From assembly GCA_903852325.1 (NCBI GenBank), contig CAINQO010000039.1:1-41272 (forward strand): 41,272 bases of DNA. Direction: 5' to 3'. The position numbers and the translations under genes were made by a program. The notes beneath the pieces were generated by a model, which saw nothing but the letters and a program-made list of their open reading frames with translations, was not told the origin of the DNA and made no database searches. This stretch comes from Candidatus Omnitrophota bacterium. Lineage in GTDB: Bacteria > Omnitrophota > Gorgyraeia > Gygaellales > Profunditerraquicolaceae. Below, piece after piece: positions 8,561-16,183 of the stretch (positions are counted from its first letter, which is position 1; the number at the start of each line of letters is the position of its first letter).

Positions 8561-10117
8561 TTAATGTTTGAAATGCCGGATACCGGTAGTGACCATGGCG
8601 ATTTTATATTTATCGCAGGCGGCAATGATCTCTTGGTCGGCAATCGAACCGCCGGGCTGGATAATTGCCTTAGCCCCGGCTTTATAAGCCCAGGTTATCG
8701 CGTCCGGCTTGGGGAAAAAAGCATCGGAAGCCAAACAGCAGCCGCCTTTTTGCTTTCCGGATTTATTTTTGGCGATCATTACGGAATCTACGCGGGACAT
8801 CTGCCCGGCGCCGATCCCGATCGTTTTTGTCCCGCTGGATAAAACAATCGCGTTAGATTTAACGTGTTTGGCCACTTTCCAGGCAAAAATCAGGCTGGCC
8901 ATCTGCGCTTTAGTCGGTTTTTTCCGGGTCACAACTTTAAGGTTGCGCGTATCCAAGGTAAGGGAATCAGCGGTTTCTAAAAGCATTCCCCCGGCTACCC
9001 GTTTAAGCTGCAGGTCGGTAACCGCTCCCCAATCCGCTAATTCGATCAAGCGCAGGTTTTTCTTTTCCTTGAATAATTCCGCGGCCGCCGGGTCAAAACC
9101 CGGGGCGATGATGCACTCCAGGAACCCGCTTTTAACGATCAATTTGGCGGTCGGCAAATCCATTTTGCGGTTCAGGGCGACGATGCCGCCGAAAGCGGAA
9201 AGCTTATCCGTTTTCCAGGCGGACAGATAAGCCCCGGATAACGTTTTGTCCTCCGCCGCTCCGCAGGGATTGTTATGCTTGACGATCACCGCGGCCGGCC
9301 CCTTAAACTCCTTGGCCAATTCCACGGCAGAATTAAGGTCAAGGATGTTGTTAAAAGAAAGCTCCTTGCCCTGCCATTGTTTAAGATTAATTAAACCGGA
9401 CTGCTTTCCTTCTTCTTTATAGAAGGCGGCTTTCTGGTGCGGGTTCTCTCCGTAGCGTAAATCCTGGATCTTTTCAAAAGAGAGGCTGAGTTTGCGGGGA
9501 AATTCTTCCGCCGGTGGGTTAAATTTGAAATACCGGCTCAGGTAATTATAGATCGCAGAATCATATCTGGCGGTGTGGCCGTAAACTTCGATCCCCAGCT
9601 GGAGCATTAACTCCTCGGGCAGGCAGCCGTCGTTTTTCTTCAGCTGCGCGACCACTTCCGGGTAACGCGCGGGATTACAAATTACCGCCACCGACCGGCA
9701 GTTCTTCGCCGCCGAGCGCAGCATTGCCGGGCCGCCGATATCGATATTTTCGATCACTTCGGTGATATCTACCCCCGGTTTTTGGATGGTTTTTTCGAAA
9801 GGATAAAGATTGACCACGAGCATGTCAATTAACCCGATATCCTGCTCGGCTAAAGCCTGCATATGCCCGGGATTATTGCGCAGGGCAAGCAGGCCGGCGT
9901 GGATCTTCGGGTGCAGGGTCTTTACCCTGCCGTCGAGCATCTCCGGAAAACCGGTATAGGAAGAAACCTCGGTTACGGCGATGTTGTTTTCCCGCAAAAG
10001 CCTTGCCGTTCCACCCGTAGAAATTATCTCTACGCCGAAATTGCGCAATTCCTGCGCGAATTCGCCGATGCCTACTTTATCGGAAAGACTGATGAGCGCG
10101 CGTTTGATCTTTACCAT
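8561..10117 (-). CDS. purH: Bifunctional AICAR formyltransferase / IMP cyclohydrolase
   Basis: 518 residues, the standard length. It catalyses the last two steps of purine synthesis, AICAR to FAICAR (using 10-formyl-THF) and FAICAR to IMP. The N-terminal MGS-like cyclohydrolase domain is seen as [23 protein letters not shown] and [19 protein letters not shown]. The transformylase domain has [45 protein letters not shown] and [10 protein letters not shown]. The C-terminus [11 protein letters not shown] is typical. Start: ATG 10117. It follows the YchF-like gene by 8 nt and precedes folC by 8 nt, consistent with an operon. Confidence 0.97.
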   Translation of the reverse strand: MVKIKRALISLSDKVGIGEFAQELRNFGVEIISTGGTARLLRENNIAVTEVSSYTGFPEMLDGRVKTLHPKIHAGLLALRNNPGHMQALAEQDIGLIDMLVVNLYPFEKTIQKPGVDITEVIENIDIGGPAMLRSAAKNCRSVAVICNPARYPEVVAQLKKNDGCLPEELMLQLGIEVYGHTARYDSAIYNYLSRYFKFNPPAEEFPRKLSLSFEKIQDLRYGENPHQKAAFYKEEGKQSGLINLKQWQGKELSFNNILDLNSAVELAKEFKGPAAVIVKHNNPCGAAEDKTLSGAYLSAWKTDKLSAFGGIVALNRKMDLPTAKLIVKSGFLECIIAPGFDPAAAELFKEKKNLRLIELADWGAVTDLQLKRVAGGMLLETADSLTLDTRNLKVVTRKKPTKAQMASLIFAWKVAKHVKSNAIVLSSGTKTIGIGAGQMSRVDSVMIAKNKSGKQKGGCCLASDAFFPKPDAITWAYKAGAKAIIQPGGSIADQEIIAACDKYKIAMVTTGIRHFKH

Positions 10118-10125
10118 TGTAGGAT

Positions 10126-10827
10126 TTATTTATTGAACCGGAAGTTAACCAGGTCCGCGTCCTGCATAATATAATCTTTTTGCTCCAGGCGCATTTTTCC
10201 CGCCTGCTTGGCCTGAGTTTCCCCGCCGGCGGCGATAAAATCGTCAAAGCTGATGATTTCCGCGCGGATAAAACCCTGCTGGATATCCGAATGGATCACT
10301 CCGGCGGCTTCCCAGGCAGTAGTACCTTTTTTTATCAGCCAGGCGCGGTTTTCCTTGTCCCCCACGGTCAAAAAACAAAGGTAGCCGCTTTGCGCTAAAA
10401 CCTTAGCCAAGAGCGCCCCGAAATCTTCCAGCTCTTCTTTCTGCACGACAACTACCGGCTTAAGGGTTAATAAGCCATAGCCAGAAATAACCTCTTTTTC
10501 CGCGTCGGTCAACCCCAGAGAAGAAATAAACTCTTCTTTTTCCAAAGCCGACTTCATCTTGCTTAAAATTATTTTTTCATTCTCCTGCGGGGCTTTGCCC
10601 AGCCGGGTTTCCACGAAATCCAGGTCCGCCAGGATAAGGTCCATCTTGGCCTCGGCGGGAATGATGATTACATCTGCCTCCATCGCCCCGTCCTGGCCGA
10701 CTAAATCTATCTGGGGATAGGTCTTCTTTTTCGCCTTGACCAATTTATCCGCTTGGTCCAGCCGGGTATCCTTGACATTGTGTTTACCTACGGTGATCCC
10801 CTCAATCGCGAATGCGCTTATTTTCAT
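10126..10827 (-). CDS. YchF/OLA1-related DUF933 (TGS-domain) protein lacking a working GTPase domain
   Basis: 233 residues. The C-terminal ~85 residues are a clear YchF C-terminal domain (DUF933/TGS): AAGVIHSDIQQGFIRAEIIS, FDDFIAAGGETQAKQAGK and KDYIMQDADLVNFRFNK. The middle (MDLILADLDFVETRL) matches the helical linker of YchF. Full YchF is about 360 residues and begins with a P-loop GLPNVGKST, which is absent here. The first ~60 residues (for example DTRLDQADKLVKAKKKTYPQ) look like a shrunken remnant of the G domain, without recognisable G1, G3 or G4. YchF binds ribosomes and hydrolyses ATP, whereas this protein probably does neither hydrolysis step. ATG 10827 is the best start, although no strong ribosome binding site sits close. 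It is the first gene before purH. Confidence 0.8.
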   Translation of the reverse strand: MKISAFAIEGITVGKHNVKDTRLDQADKLVKAKKKTYPQIDLVGQDGAMEADVIIIPAEAKMDLILADLDFVETRLGKAPQENEKIILSKMKSALEKEEFISSLGLTDAEKEVISGYGLLTLKPVVVVQKEELEDFGALLAKVLAQSGYLCFLTVGDKENRAWLIKKGTTAWEAAGVIHSDIQQGFIRAEIISFDDFIAAGGETQAKQAGKMRLEQKDYIMQDADLVNFRFNK

Positions 10828-10858
10828 GGATTAAAAAAGTTTCTCCGGGTTAAAGTCT

Positions 10859-10914
10859 AAGGGACGGGTCTGTTTTTTAAAAGCCCGATTGATTAAAAAC
10901 AGATCCGTCCCCTT
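10859..10914. repeat. REP-like imperfect palindrome between kamA-like and YchF-like genes
   Basis: The left arm AAGGGACGGGTCTGTTTTT (from 10859) pairs with the right arm AAAAACAGATCCGTCCCCTT (10895..10914). The pairing is nearly perfect over about 19 bp with an 18-nt loop. The GGGACGG-TCTGTTTTT type of arm resembles short palindromic repeats often mobilised by REP-associated (Y1/RAYT) transposases. No transposase is present nearby. Because its arms have T-rich ends it may also serve as a transcription terminator between the two genes. Confidence 0.6.
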
Positions 10915-10936
10915 AACTTGGCTTAAACTAAATAAA

Positions 10937-12124
10937 TTATTCCAGGTAGGTATAAATCTTGCCTTTATAATTACGCAGCACATACTTACCTTTGGCCTGG
11001 GAAAGGATGTAGTTTGGCCCCACGGGAATTTTCCCGCCGCCGCCCGGCCCGTCGATCACATAAGTGGGCACGGCATAACCGGAGGTGTGGCCGCGTAATT
11101 TTTCGATAATATTTATACCGGTAGCCACCGGGGTACGGAAATGCTGCGTTCCCCTGACCGGGTCGCACTGGTAAATATAATACGGCCTGACCCGGATCTG
11201 CAAAAGGTCATGTACCAGGCGGCGCATAATAAATGGCCGGTCATTGATCCCTTTCAGCAGCACGGTCTGGCTGCCTAACGGGATGCCGCTTTCAGAAAGC
11301 ATGTCACAGGCGTTTTTACAGCGCTTGGTGATCTCTTTGGGATGATTAAAGTGGATGCTCATCCAGATCGGGGAATATTTTTTCAACATCTGGACCAGGT
11401 TTTCGGTGATCCGCTGCGGCAGAGTAACCGGTACACGGGTGCCGATCCTTAACATTTCCACGTGCGATATCTCGCGGATTTTAGAAACCAGTCTTTCCAG
11501 GGCGTCGTCTTCCAAAGTAAGCGGGTCTCCTCCGGAGATCAGGACATCCCGGATCTTCCGGTTGGATTTAATGTATTCGATGGCCGCGTCAAACTTGGTT
11601 TCCGGGTTCAAATCTTTTTCCTCGTGTTCACCCACCAGCCTGCGGCGGGTGCAGTGGCGGCAATACATCGCGCAATGATCCGTCGACAATAAAAGTACCC
11701 GGTCGGGATACCGGTGCACCAAATGCGGCGCCGGAGAATCCCGGTCCTCGGCGCAGGGATCGGCCATTTCATGCGGAGAAACGCAAAATTCATCATTGAC
11801 CGGAACAGCTTGCCGGCGGAAAGAGCAATTCGGGTCTTCAGCATCGATCTGGCTGGCCCAATAAGGGGTAATCGCCATTGCCAGCCTGCCCTTGGCTTTG
11901 TCCACCCCCTTTTCCTCCTCCGGAGTAAGCTTGATAATCTGGACCAATTCTTCCTTAGTCCGAATCCTGTGTTTTAACTGCCAATGCCAATCTTCCCAAT
12001 CTAAAGGGTTAACGTCTTTGTAGAGAGAAATCTGCTGATAATCCCGGGAGCGTTTGGGAGGCCGCAGGATAACGGGCGGCTCAATCTGCGCTTTTTGGTT
12101 CTCTAAGCTTGCGGGGTTGTTCAA
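10937..12124 (-). CDS. kamA: Lysine 2,3-aminomutase (radical SAM, PLP)
   Basis: 395 residues. The radical-SAM cluster motif is in HCAMYCRHCTRRR. The N-terminal part (DWEDWHWQLKHRI, AITPYWASQID) and HLVHRYPDRVLLL match classical KamA. The PLP lysine is in GPGGGGKIPVG. The two Asp residues that bind the substrate's side-chain amine in clostridial KamA are both conserved (YIYQCDPV and YVIDGPGG), favouring lysine over glutamate. The product would be L-beta-lysine. The C-terminal Cys-rich zinc tail of the clostridial enzyme is absent, since the protein ends at YTYLE. Start: TTG 12124, with AAGG upstream, overlapping the stop of the ATP-grasp gene (TTGA). This implies tight coupling to two ligases. 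No AblB-type acetyltransferase is seen nearby. Confidence 0.88.
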   Translation of the reverse strand: MNNPASLENQKAQIEPPVILRPPKRSRDYQQISLYKDVNPLDWEDWHWQLKHRIRTKEELVQIIKLTPEEEKGVDKAKGRLAMAITPYWASQIDAEDPNCSFRRQAVPVNDEFCVSPHEMADPCAEDRDSPAPHLVHRYPDRVLLLSTDHCAMYCRHCTRRRLVGEHEEKDLNPETKFDAAIEYIKSNRKIRDVLISGGDPLTLEDDALERLVSKIREISHVEMLRIGTRVPVTLPQRITENLVQMLKKYSPIWMSIHFNHPKEITKRCKNACDMLSESGIPLGSQTVLLKGINDRPFIMRRLVHDLLQIRVRPYYIYQCDPVRGTQHFRTPVATGINIIEKLRGHTSGYAVPTYVIDGPGGGGKIPVGPNYILSQAKGKYVLRNYKGKIYTYLE

Positions 12125-13122
12125 TTCAGCCTTTTCCTTTCCGAGGCGCTTAAAAGTATGGCCTCAATCAGGTCCTCATATTTCATGCCGGCGGCATACG
12201 CCATTAGGGGAAAATTCGATTCCTTCGGGTCCAGCCCCGGTAAGGGATTAATTTCCAGCACATAAGGCACATTGAACTTGTCCAGGCGGATATCCGTGCG
12301 CGAGATATCCAGGCACCCGACCGCCCGGTGCGTGCGCAGGGCGACATCCTTTATTTTTGCTTCGGTCTCTTTGTCCAGCCGGGCCGGGCAATGAAATTCC
12401 GGCACCAGACCTAACTCCTGATTTCCCTGGAATTCTTTCATCTTCCAGGAATAAAAATACTCCCCGCTCTTTTTGCAATTTGAAAAATCTATCTCTAAGA
12501 TCGGCAGCACCCGGGTTTTCCCGTTCTCCAGGATCCCCACCGTCAATTCCTTACCCTCGATAAACTCCTCCACCAGCGCTTCCTGGCGGTAAATTTCGAT
12601 ACATTCTTTCACCTGGGATTTAAGGTCCTGGATGTTATGGACGACATTCTTTTTGTTGATCCCTTTGGCCGAACCTTCGCAATTGGGCTTGACGATCAGG
12701 GGGAACCTTAACTCCGAATTCGGGATTTCGTTCCCTTTCACAAAAAGCTGGAAATTCGGGGTGGGGATGTTTTCCGCCTTAAGTATTTTTTTAGTTAAAT
12801 TTTTGTTTAAGGCCAGCGCTAAAGCAAAAGTGTTGCTGCCGGTATAGGGTATCTTTAAATAATCCAGCACCGCCGGCACTTCGCTCTCGCGGAAACGGCC
12901 GTGTTTACCCTCAGCGATATTAAACACCATATCCACCCGGTTGGTTTTAAAATAAGACAATAAGGCGGGATACTCTACGTCGATCGCCTCCACGGAATGG
13001 CCTTTGGTCTTCAGGGCGGTAACCACGGAGTTGATCGTCTCGGCGGAATCGCATTCGGAAAAATAATCCGCCGGTTTTAAAGGGTCTTTCTTTTTTAAAT
13101 TATAGGTCAGGGCAACACGCAT
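12121..13122 (-). CDS. D-Ala-D-Ala-ligase-like ATP-grasp enzyme (second copy)
   Basis: 333 residues, ATP-grasp fold. The N-terminal part has VDMVFNIAEGKHGRFRESEV and IPYTGSNTFALALALNK. The central ATP-binding part has FPLIVKPNCEGSAKGI and LVEEFIEGKELTVGIL. The C-terminal Mg/ATP residues lie in DIRLDKFNVPYVLEINPLPG. It resembles Ddl but lacks the HGxxGEDG signature of cell-wall ligases, so a different amino-acid ligase activity is likely. It is paralogous to the gene immediately upstream, whose TAA is followed at once by this ATG, and it overlaps the lysine aminomutase by 4 nt. The tight arrangement suggests the three enzymes act on one pathway. The substrate is unknown. Confidence 0.85.
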   Translation of the reverse strand: MRVALTYNLKKKDPLKPADYFSECDSAETINSVVTALKTKGHSVEAIDVEYPALLSYFKTNRVDMVFNIAEGKHGRFRESEVPAVLDYLKIPYTGSNTFALALALNKNLTKKILKAENIPTPNFQLFVKGNEIPNSELRFPLIVKPNCEGSAKGINKKNVVHNIQDLKSQVKECIEIYRQEALVEEFIEGKELTVGILENGKTRVLPILEIDFSNCKKSGEYFYSWKMKEFQGNQELGLVPEFHCPARLDKETEAKIKDVALRTHRAVGCLDISRTDIRLDKFNVPYVLEINPLPGLDPKESNFPLMAYAAGMKYEDLIEAILLSASERKRLN

Positions 13123-14112
13123 TTAATTTAGTTTGTTGCGCACCATGGCGCTGTTTAAGATCTTGCCGACCATCTGGGCGTAAGTGATCCCCAGGTTCTT
13201 GGCGACAAGCATGAACACATCTTCCGTCGATAAAGAAGGCAGCGGGTTTATCTCCAGGACATAAGGGTTGCCGTCATTATCCACCCGGAAATCCACCCGG
13301 CCGAAATCACGGCACTCCACGCTGCGGTAAACCTTTAAAGCCAACTCATCCAATTTTTTCTTCAAATCAGCGGAAATCTTTGCCGGACAGATATACTCCA
13401 ACCGGTCGGAGGTGATCCGGGCAAAGGTATAAAATTTGTCGTTTAATTTAAGCTTTCCGTCTATTTTTATCTGCACTACCGGCATGGCCTCGGGATTATC
13501 ATTACCCACGATGGCGACGGTAAATTCCTGCCCGGAAATAAATTCCTCGACCAGCGCCGGCTGCTTGTAGGTTTTCACGATAAAATCCACCTGCTTCTTC
13601 AGTTCCTCGATATTTTCCACCCGGGAATTCTCGGTCAAACCTTTGGAGGAGCCTTCAAAACGCGGCTTCACGATCAGGGGGAACGCGCAATGGTCCCGGT
13701 TGATCAATCCCTCGGCTGAACTTACTTCGAAAAATTTCGGGGTAGGGATCCCCTCGGCGATAAAGATTTTTTTGGCCATCACCTTGTCCAGGGTCAACCC
13801 CAAGGTAAGCGCATCGGCCCCTACAAAGGGGACCCCGGCCATTTCCAAAAGAATAGGCACCTGGGATTCCCGGTTCCTGCCGGTAAGCCCCTCGGAAATA
13901 TTAAAAACGATGTCGACATCCAGCTTGTCGATCTTCTCCATCAAATTCGAAGCGTTGCCGATCTTCTTGACTTTAAACCCGTTGGCGGAAATCGCTTCGG
14001 CGATAACATCGATAGTCGATAAAGAATCAAACTCCGCGTTGGCGTCAAGCGGATCCCCTTCTTTAAATTTATAATCTGTTTTTAAATCGTAAGTCAATCC
14101 GACGGTTTTCAT
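13123..14112 (-). CDS. D-Ala-D-Ala-ligase-like ATP-grasp enzyme (first copy)
   Basis: 329 residues with the same organisation as its downstream paralog: VDIVFNISEGLTGRNRESQV, VPFVGADALTLGLTLDKVMA, FPLIVKPRFEGSSKGL, LVEEFISGQEFTVAIV and DFRVDNDGNPYVLEINPLPS. The two copies are alike along their length but clearly diverged, so they may use different substrates or catalyse successive ligations. Start: ATG 14112. The nearest purine-rich stretch (AAAGGGG) is about 18 nt upstream, so initiation may be weak or regulated. The leader carries a promoter, hairpins and a terminator-like stem. It is the first gene of the ligase-ligase-aminomutase trio. A role in cell-wall D-Ala-D-Ala formation cannot be excluded but is less likely given the missing Ddl signature. 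Confidence 0.85.
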   Translation of the reverse strand: MKTVGLTYDLKTDYKFKEGDPLDANAEFDSLSTIDVIAEAISANGFKVKKIGNASNLMEKIDKLDVDIVFNISEGLTGRNRESQVPILLEMAGVPFVGADALTLGLTLDKVMAKKIFIAEGIPTPKFFEVSSAEGLINRDHCAFPLIVKPRFEGSSKGLTENSRVENIEELKKQVDFIVKTYKQPALVEEFISGQEFTVAIVGNDNPEAMPVVQIKIDGKLKLNDKFYTFARITSDRLEYICPAKISADLKKKLDELALKVYRSVECRDFGRVDFRVDNDGNPYVLEINPLPSLSTEDVFMLVAKNLGITYAQMVGKILNSAMVRNKLN

Positions 14113-14182
14113 GATTTTTTTAATTTTTACCCCTTTAATTCTTCCGGATCAAGCCCCCGGGCGGGAATTTTAGCAAAGATTC

Positions 14183-14226
14183 AATAAAAAAGGGCTCACT
14201 TTCCACTACTTTATTTAGAGAGCCCT
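14183..14226 (-). terminator. Rho-independent terminator-like hairpin
   Basis: On the minus strand AGGGCTC pairs with GAGCCCT (14220..14226 with 14191..14197) around a 22-nt loop and is followed by TTTTTT. It lies about 70 nt before the ATG of the first ATP-grasp gene, so it would end a short RNA or attenuate the operon. Confidence 0.65.
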
Positions 14227-14298
14227 GAAAAATCTATCCGATTTTTTCCAACTTAGTTATAAACCTCCGCTAATTTTGCCCAAAATGTTGTATTTATA
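14186..14298 (-). ncRNA. Probable small RNA or attenuator leader upstream of the ATP-grasp/KamA operon
   Basis: In this 280-nt gene-free stretch the minus strand shows ordered structure. First comes a hairpin ATTTTG-GG-CAAAAT (14273..14286). A GGAGG (14264..14268) follows, then a hairpin GAAAAAATC-GGATA-GATTTTTC (14227..14248). It ends in a terminator stem followed by six T. A promoter-like pair lies just upstream. I did not recognise a known riboswitch class. It could be a discrete RNA of about 110 nt or a conditional leader for the operon that starts at 14112. The 5' end is estimated. Confidence 0.5.
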
Positions 14299-14303
14299 TT
14301 ATT

Positions 14304-14332
14304 TTTTTACCACAATATACCGGCATTGTCAA
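14304..14332 (-). promoter_or_regulatory. Putative sigma70-type promoter
   Basis: TTGACA at 14327..14332 is a perfect -35 box. Seventeen nt downstream on the minus strand is TAAAAA (14304..14309), a 4/6 match to TATAAT. It follows the HAD gene stop and would drive the structured leader and the ATP-grasp/KamA genes. Confidence 0.5.
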
Positions 14333-14351
14333 GCATTTTTTGCTTAAATAC

Positions 14352-14396
14352 CCCGGTATTTTCTCGTCGGAGAATTTGGTTTTTTGGAAAACCGGG
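14352..14396. repeat. Nested hairpin after the HAD gene
   Basis: An outer stem CCCGGT/ACCGGG (14352..14357 with 14391..14396) encloses an inner TTCTC-GTCG-GAGAA. It begins directly at the HAD gene stop. No T-run follows, so it may be an mRNA 3'-end stabiliser or operator rather than a terminator. Confidence 0.4.
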
Positions 14397-15059
14397 TCAA
14401 AAATCTCTCTGCTGGAGGGAAGGGGATTTTTGCGGCTGGAAAAAATTTATTCCGCCGGCTTTGAGGCTGGCGGTTAACTGGTCAAAACCAGTAAAAACGC
14501 ACCCCCGGATACCCAGGGAAGAGGCGCTTTCCACCAGTTCCTGGCGGTCGTCAATATAAAATATCTCCTCCGGCAGCACCCCCAGCCTGGCCACGACCAG
14601 GCTGTAGAGCTGTTTATCCGGCTTGACCAAGCCCAGTTCGAAAGAAAGGAAAATATTATCAAAAATCCCGAACACCGGGAAATTTTTTTTAAGATACTCA
14701 TAGTGTAAAATATTGATATTGGAAAGCAACGCTGTTTTATAGTGCCTGCGCAGAAGATTCGCCAGCCCGAATACCGCGCGGTTCTTGGCGCTTAAGTAAA
14801 ATATATCGTCCCAGATCGGGGCAAATGAAGCGTAGCTTAATTTCAGGTCCAGCGCCTGCTTAACCTGAAGGTAAAAATCCTCGGGGGAAATTTTCCCGGC
14901 CTCGAAAGCGATCGTTACCGGGGACTCAAAGAACATATCGTAGATTTCCCGCGGGGTTTTGGAACAAAAAGCCGCTATCCTCTGCGCCGCCCTTAAATGG
15001 TCGAAATCCACCAGCACTCTGCCCAGATCAAAAAGTAAAACCTTAGTTTCTGCGGGCAT
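14397..15059 (-). CDS. HAD-superfamily phosphatase, YihX-like
   Basis: 220 residues. Motif I is LLFDLGRVLVDFD, with Asp11 as the nucleophile. The residue two positions later is Gly, as in the FDLGNV of YihX-type sugar phosphatases. Motif II is LLSNIN, the motif III lysine is in LGLVKPDKQLY, and motif IV is IFYIDDRQELVE. The helical cap lies between about residues 20 and 90. It probably dephosphorylates a small metabolite, and the substrate cannot be read from sequence. Its ATG follows the stop of the PAC2 gene with no gap, so the two are likely co-expressed. Confidence 0.85.
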   Translation of the reverse strand: MPAETKVLLFDLGRVLVDFDHLRAAQRIAAFCSKTPREIYDMFFESPVTIAFEAGKISPEDFYLQVKQALDLKLSYASFAPIWDDIFYLSAKNRAVFGLANLLRRHYKTALLSNINILHYEYLKKNFPVFGIFDNIFLSFELGLVKPDKQLYSLVVARLGVLPEEIFYIDDRQELVESASSLGIRGCVFTGFDQLTASLKAGGINFFQPQKSPSLQQRDF

Positions 15060-16052
15060 CTAATTTCCCTTATCCTTATTTTTGCCGAAAAGGTCCAGGA
15101 ACTTATCTTCGTACTCTTTATAGACATTCCACTTGTCCAGCTCGATTTTCAATTCCTTGGCCTTGCTGATGTCTTTACGGCTTTCTTCAAAAAGCTTTTC
15201 GATCCTTTCTTTTACCGAAACCGGCAGGTTGGTGAGCTGGCTTAAAGTTTTTTTGATCAACTCCACCTCTTCTTCGCCGATCGGAGCGGGGGAGCCGGAG
15301 CTGCCTCCCAATTTCAAATACTCCAGCAATTTATTAATTTCGCTTTCCATTGCCTGCGCCTGCTCTTTCAGTGGGGTGGTATTGATCCGGATATTGATTA
15401 TTTTTTCCAGGGCCTCCAGAACCGCCGCCGAAGCTTTGGGGTTTTCGATCTGGATCGTATAAAGAGGGATTTCTCCCAGAAGGCAAAACCCTTTTAGGCC
15501 GGCCTTTTTGGCGATCCCTAAAAACAAACCGTTCATCCCGCTGATCTGCCCTTCGACCAGAGGAGAAAAATTATATTTTTTCAGGTTATCCTTTATTTTC
15601 TGGTCGGTAGCGGCGAACCAGACCCCAGAATCCTGGGTGTGGTCATTAGGCTGAGGCATCGAAGCGAAACTGACTACCGATTCCACCCCCAGCTCCTTAG
15701 CCAGGCCGATAATCGCCTTGGCGTAATCATCCACCCGGGCAAGATCAGGCTGGGCATTGCTTAAAAAAATTACCAGGTCATTCCTGGCTCCGGATGCTCC
15801 TTTGGGAGCGGGATTTTTCCAGTAATAAAATGTACCCTGGGGCAGCCGGGGGACTTCCAGTATCCCGTCGGAAATAACGCTTCCGCTCAAGTAAAAAAAT
15901 TCATCCGGAAGAATCCGGGCGAACTCCTGCGCCTTAAGTTCCTGCACCAGGAATTCCGCGGCCTTAAAAGCCACCTCCCCCATTCCCGGCCAGGCAACGA
16001 TCAAATAAGGTTTTTTCAACCGGGGCTTTTTTAGCATAACCAATGCGTCCAT
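15060..16052 (-). CDS. PAC2-family (proteasome assembly chaperone 2-like) protein
   Basis: 330 residues. The N-terminal PAC2 domain shows YLIVAWPGMGEVAFKAAEFL, FFYLSGSVISDG, FASMPQPNDHTQDSGVW, GQISGMNGLFLGIAKKAG and CLLGEIPLYTIQIENPKAS. The C-terminal ~110 residues are charged and helical, probably a coiled coil (EEEVELIKKTLSQ, KERIEKLFEESRKD). The family is named for the eukaryotic chaperone and is common in archaea and actinobacteria. Its bacterial function is unresolved. ATG 16052 is preceded by AAGGAG. It is followed without a gap by the HAD gene. Confidence 0.85.
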   Translation of the reverse strand: MDALVMLKKPRLKKPYLIVAWPGMGEVAFKAAEFLVQELKAQEFARILPDEFFYLSGSVISDGILEVPRLPQGTFYYWKNPAPKGASGARNDLVIFLSNAQPDLARVDDYAKAIIGLAKELGVESVVSFASMPQPNDHTQDSGVWFAATDQKIKDNLKKYNFSPLVEGQISGMNGLFLGIAKKAGLKGFCLLGEIPLYTIQIENPKASAAVLEALEKIINIRINTTPLKEQAQAMESEINKLLEYLKLGGSSGSPAPIGEEEVELIKKTLSQLTNLPVSVKERIEKLFEESRKDISKAKELKIELDKWNVYKEYEDKFLDLFGKNKDKGN

Positions 16053-16062
16053 TTTTTCTCCT

Positions 16063-16104
16063 TAAATTAAAAATTGTTTATAATAAATGGCAATTTTTAA
16101 TTTA
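16063..16104. repeat. 14-bp perfect inverted repeat before the PAC2 gene
   Basis: TAAATTAAAAATTG (16063..16076) is the exact reverse complement of CAATTTTTAATTTA (16091..16104), with a 14-nt loop. On the minus strand the stem ends right at the AAGGAG of the PAC2 gene, so it could hide or expose that ribosome binding site. Confidence 0.55.
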
Positions 16105-16165
16105 TACCTGGCGATACAACATTCGAATATATTCAAGCGTAACATTTAGGTTTGCGCCAGGTATA
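16103..16165. repeat. 11-bp perfect inverted repeat after the M20 peptidase gene
   Basis: TATACCTGGCG (16103..16113) is the exact reverse complement of CGCCAGGTATA (16155..16165), with a 41-nt loop. It abuts the AT-rich repeat at 16063, so the whole 130-nt gap between the M20 and PAC2 genes is made of two hairpins. It may be a 3'-end structure or a small non-autonomous palindromic element. Confidence 0.5.
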
Positions 16166-16183
16166 ATCCAAACACTGCTTATT

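Noticed and set aside
10937-12124. EpmB (EF-P lysine aminomutase)
   Set aside because: The N-terminal and substrate-binding regions match classical KamA, the protein is longer than EpmB, and no epmA or efp is adjacent.
12121-14112. Cell-wall D-Ala-D-Ala ligase (ddl) for either ATP-grasp gene
   Set aside because: The HGxxGEDG-type signature is missing and the genes are coupled to lysine aminomutase, so I did not assign ddl.
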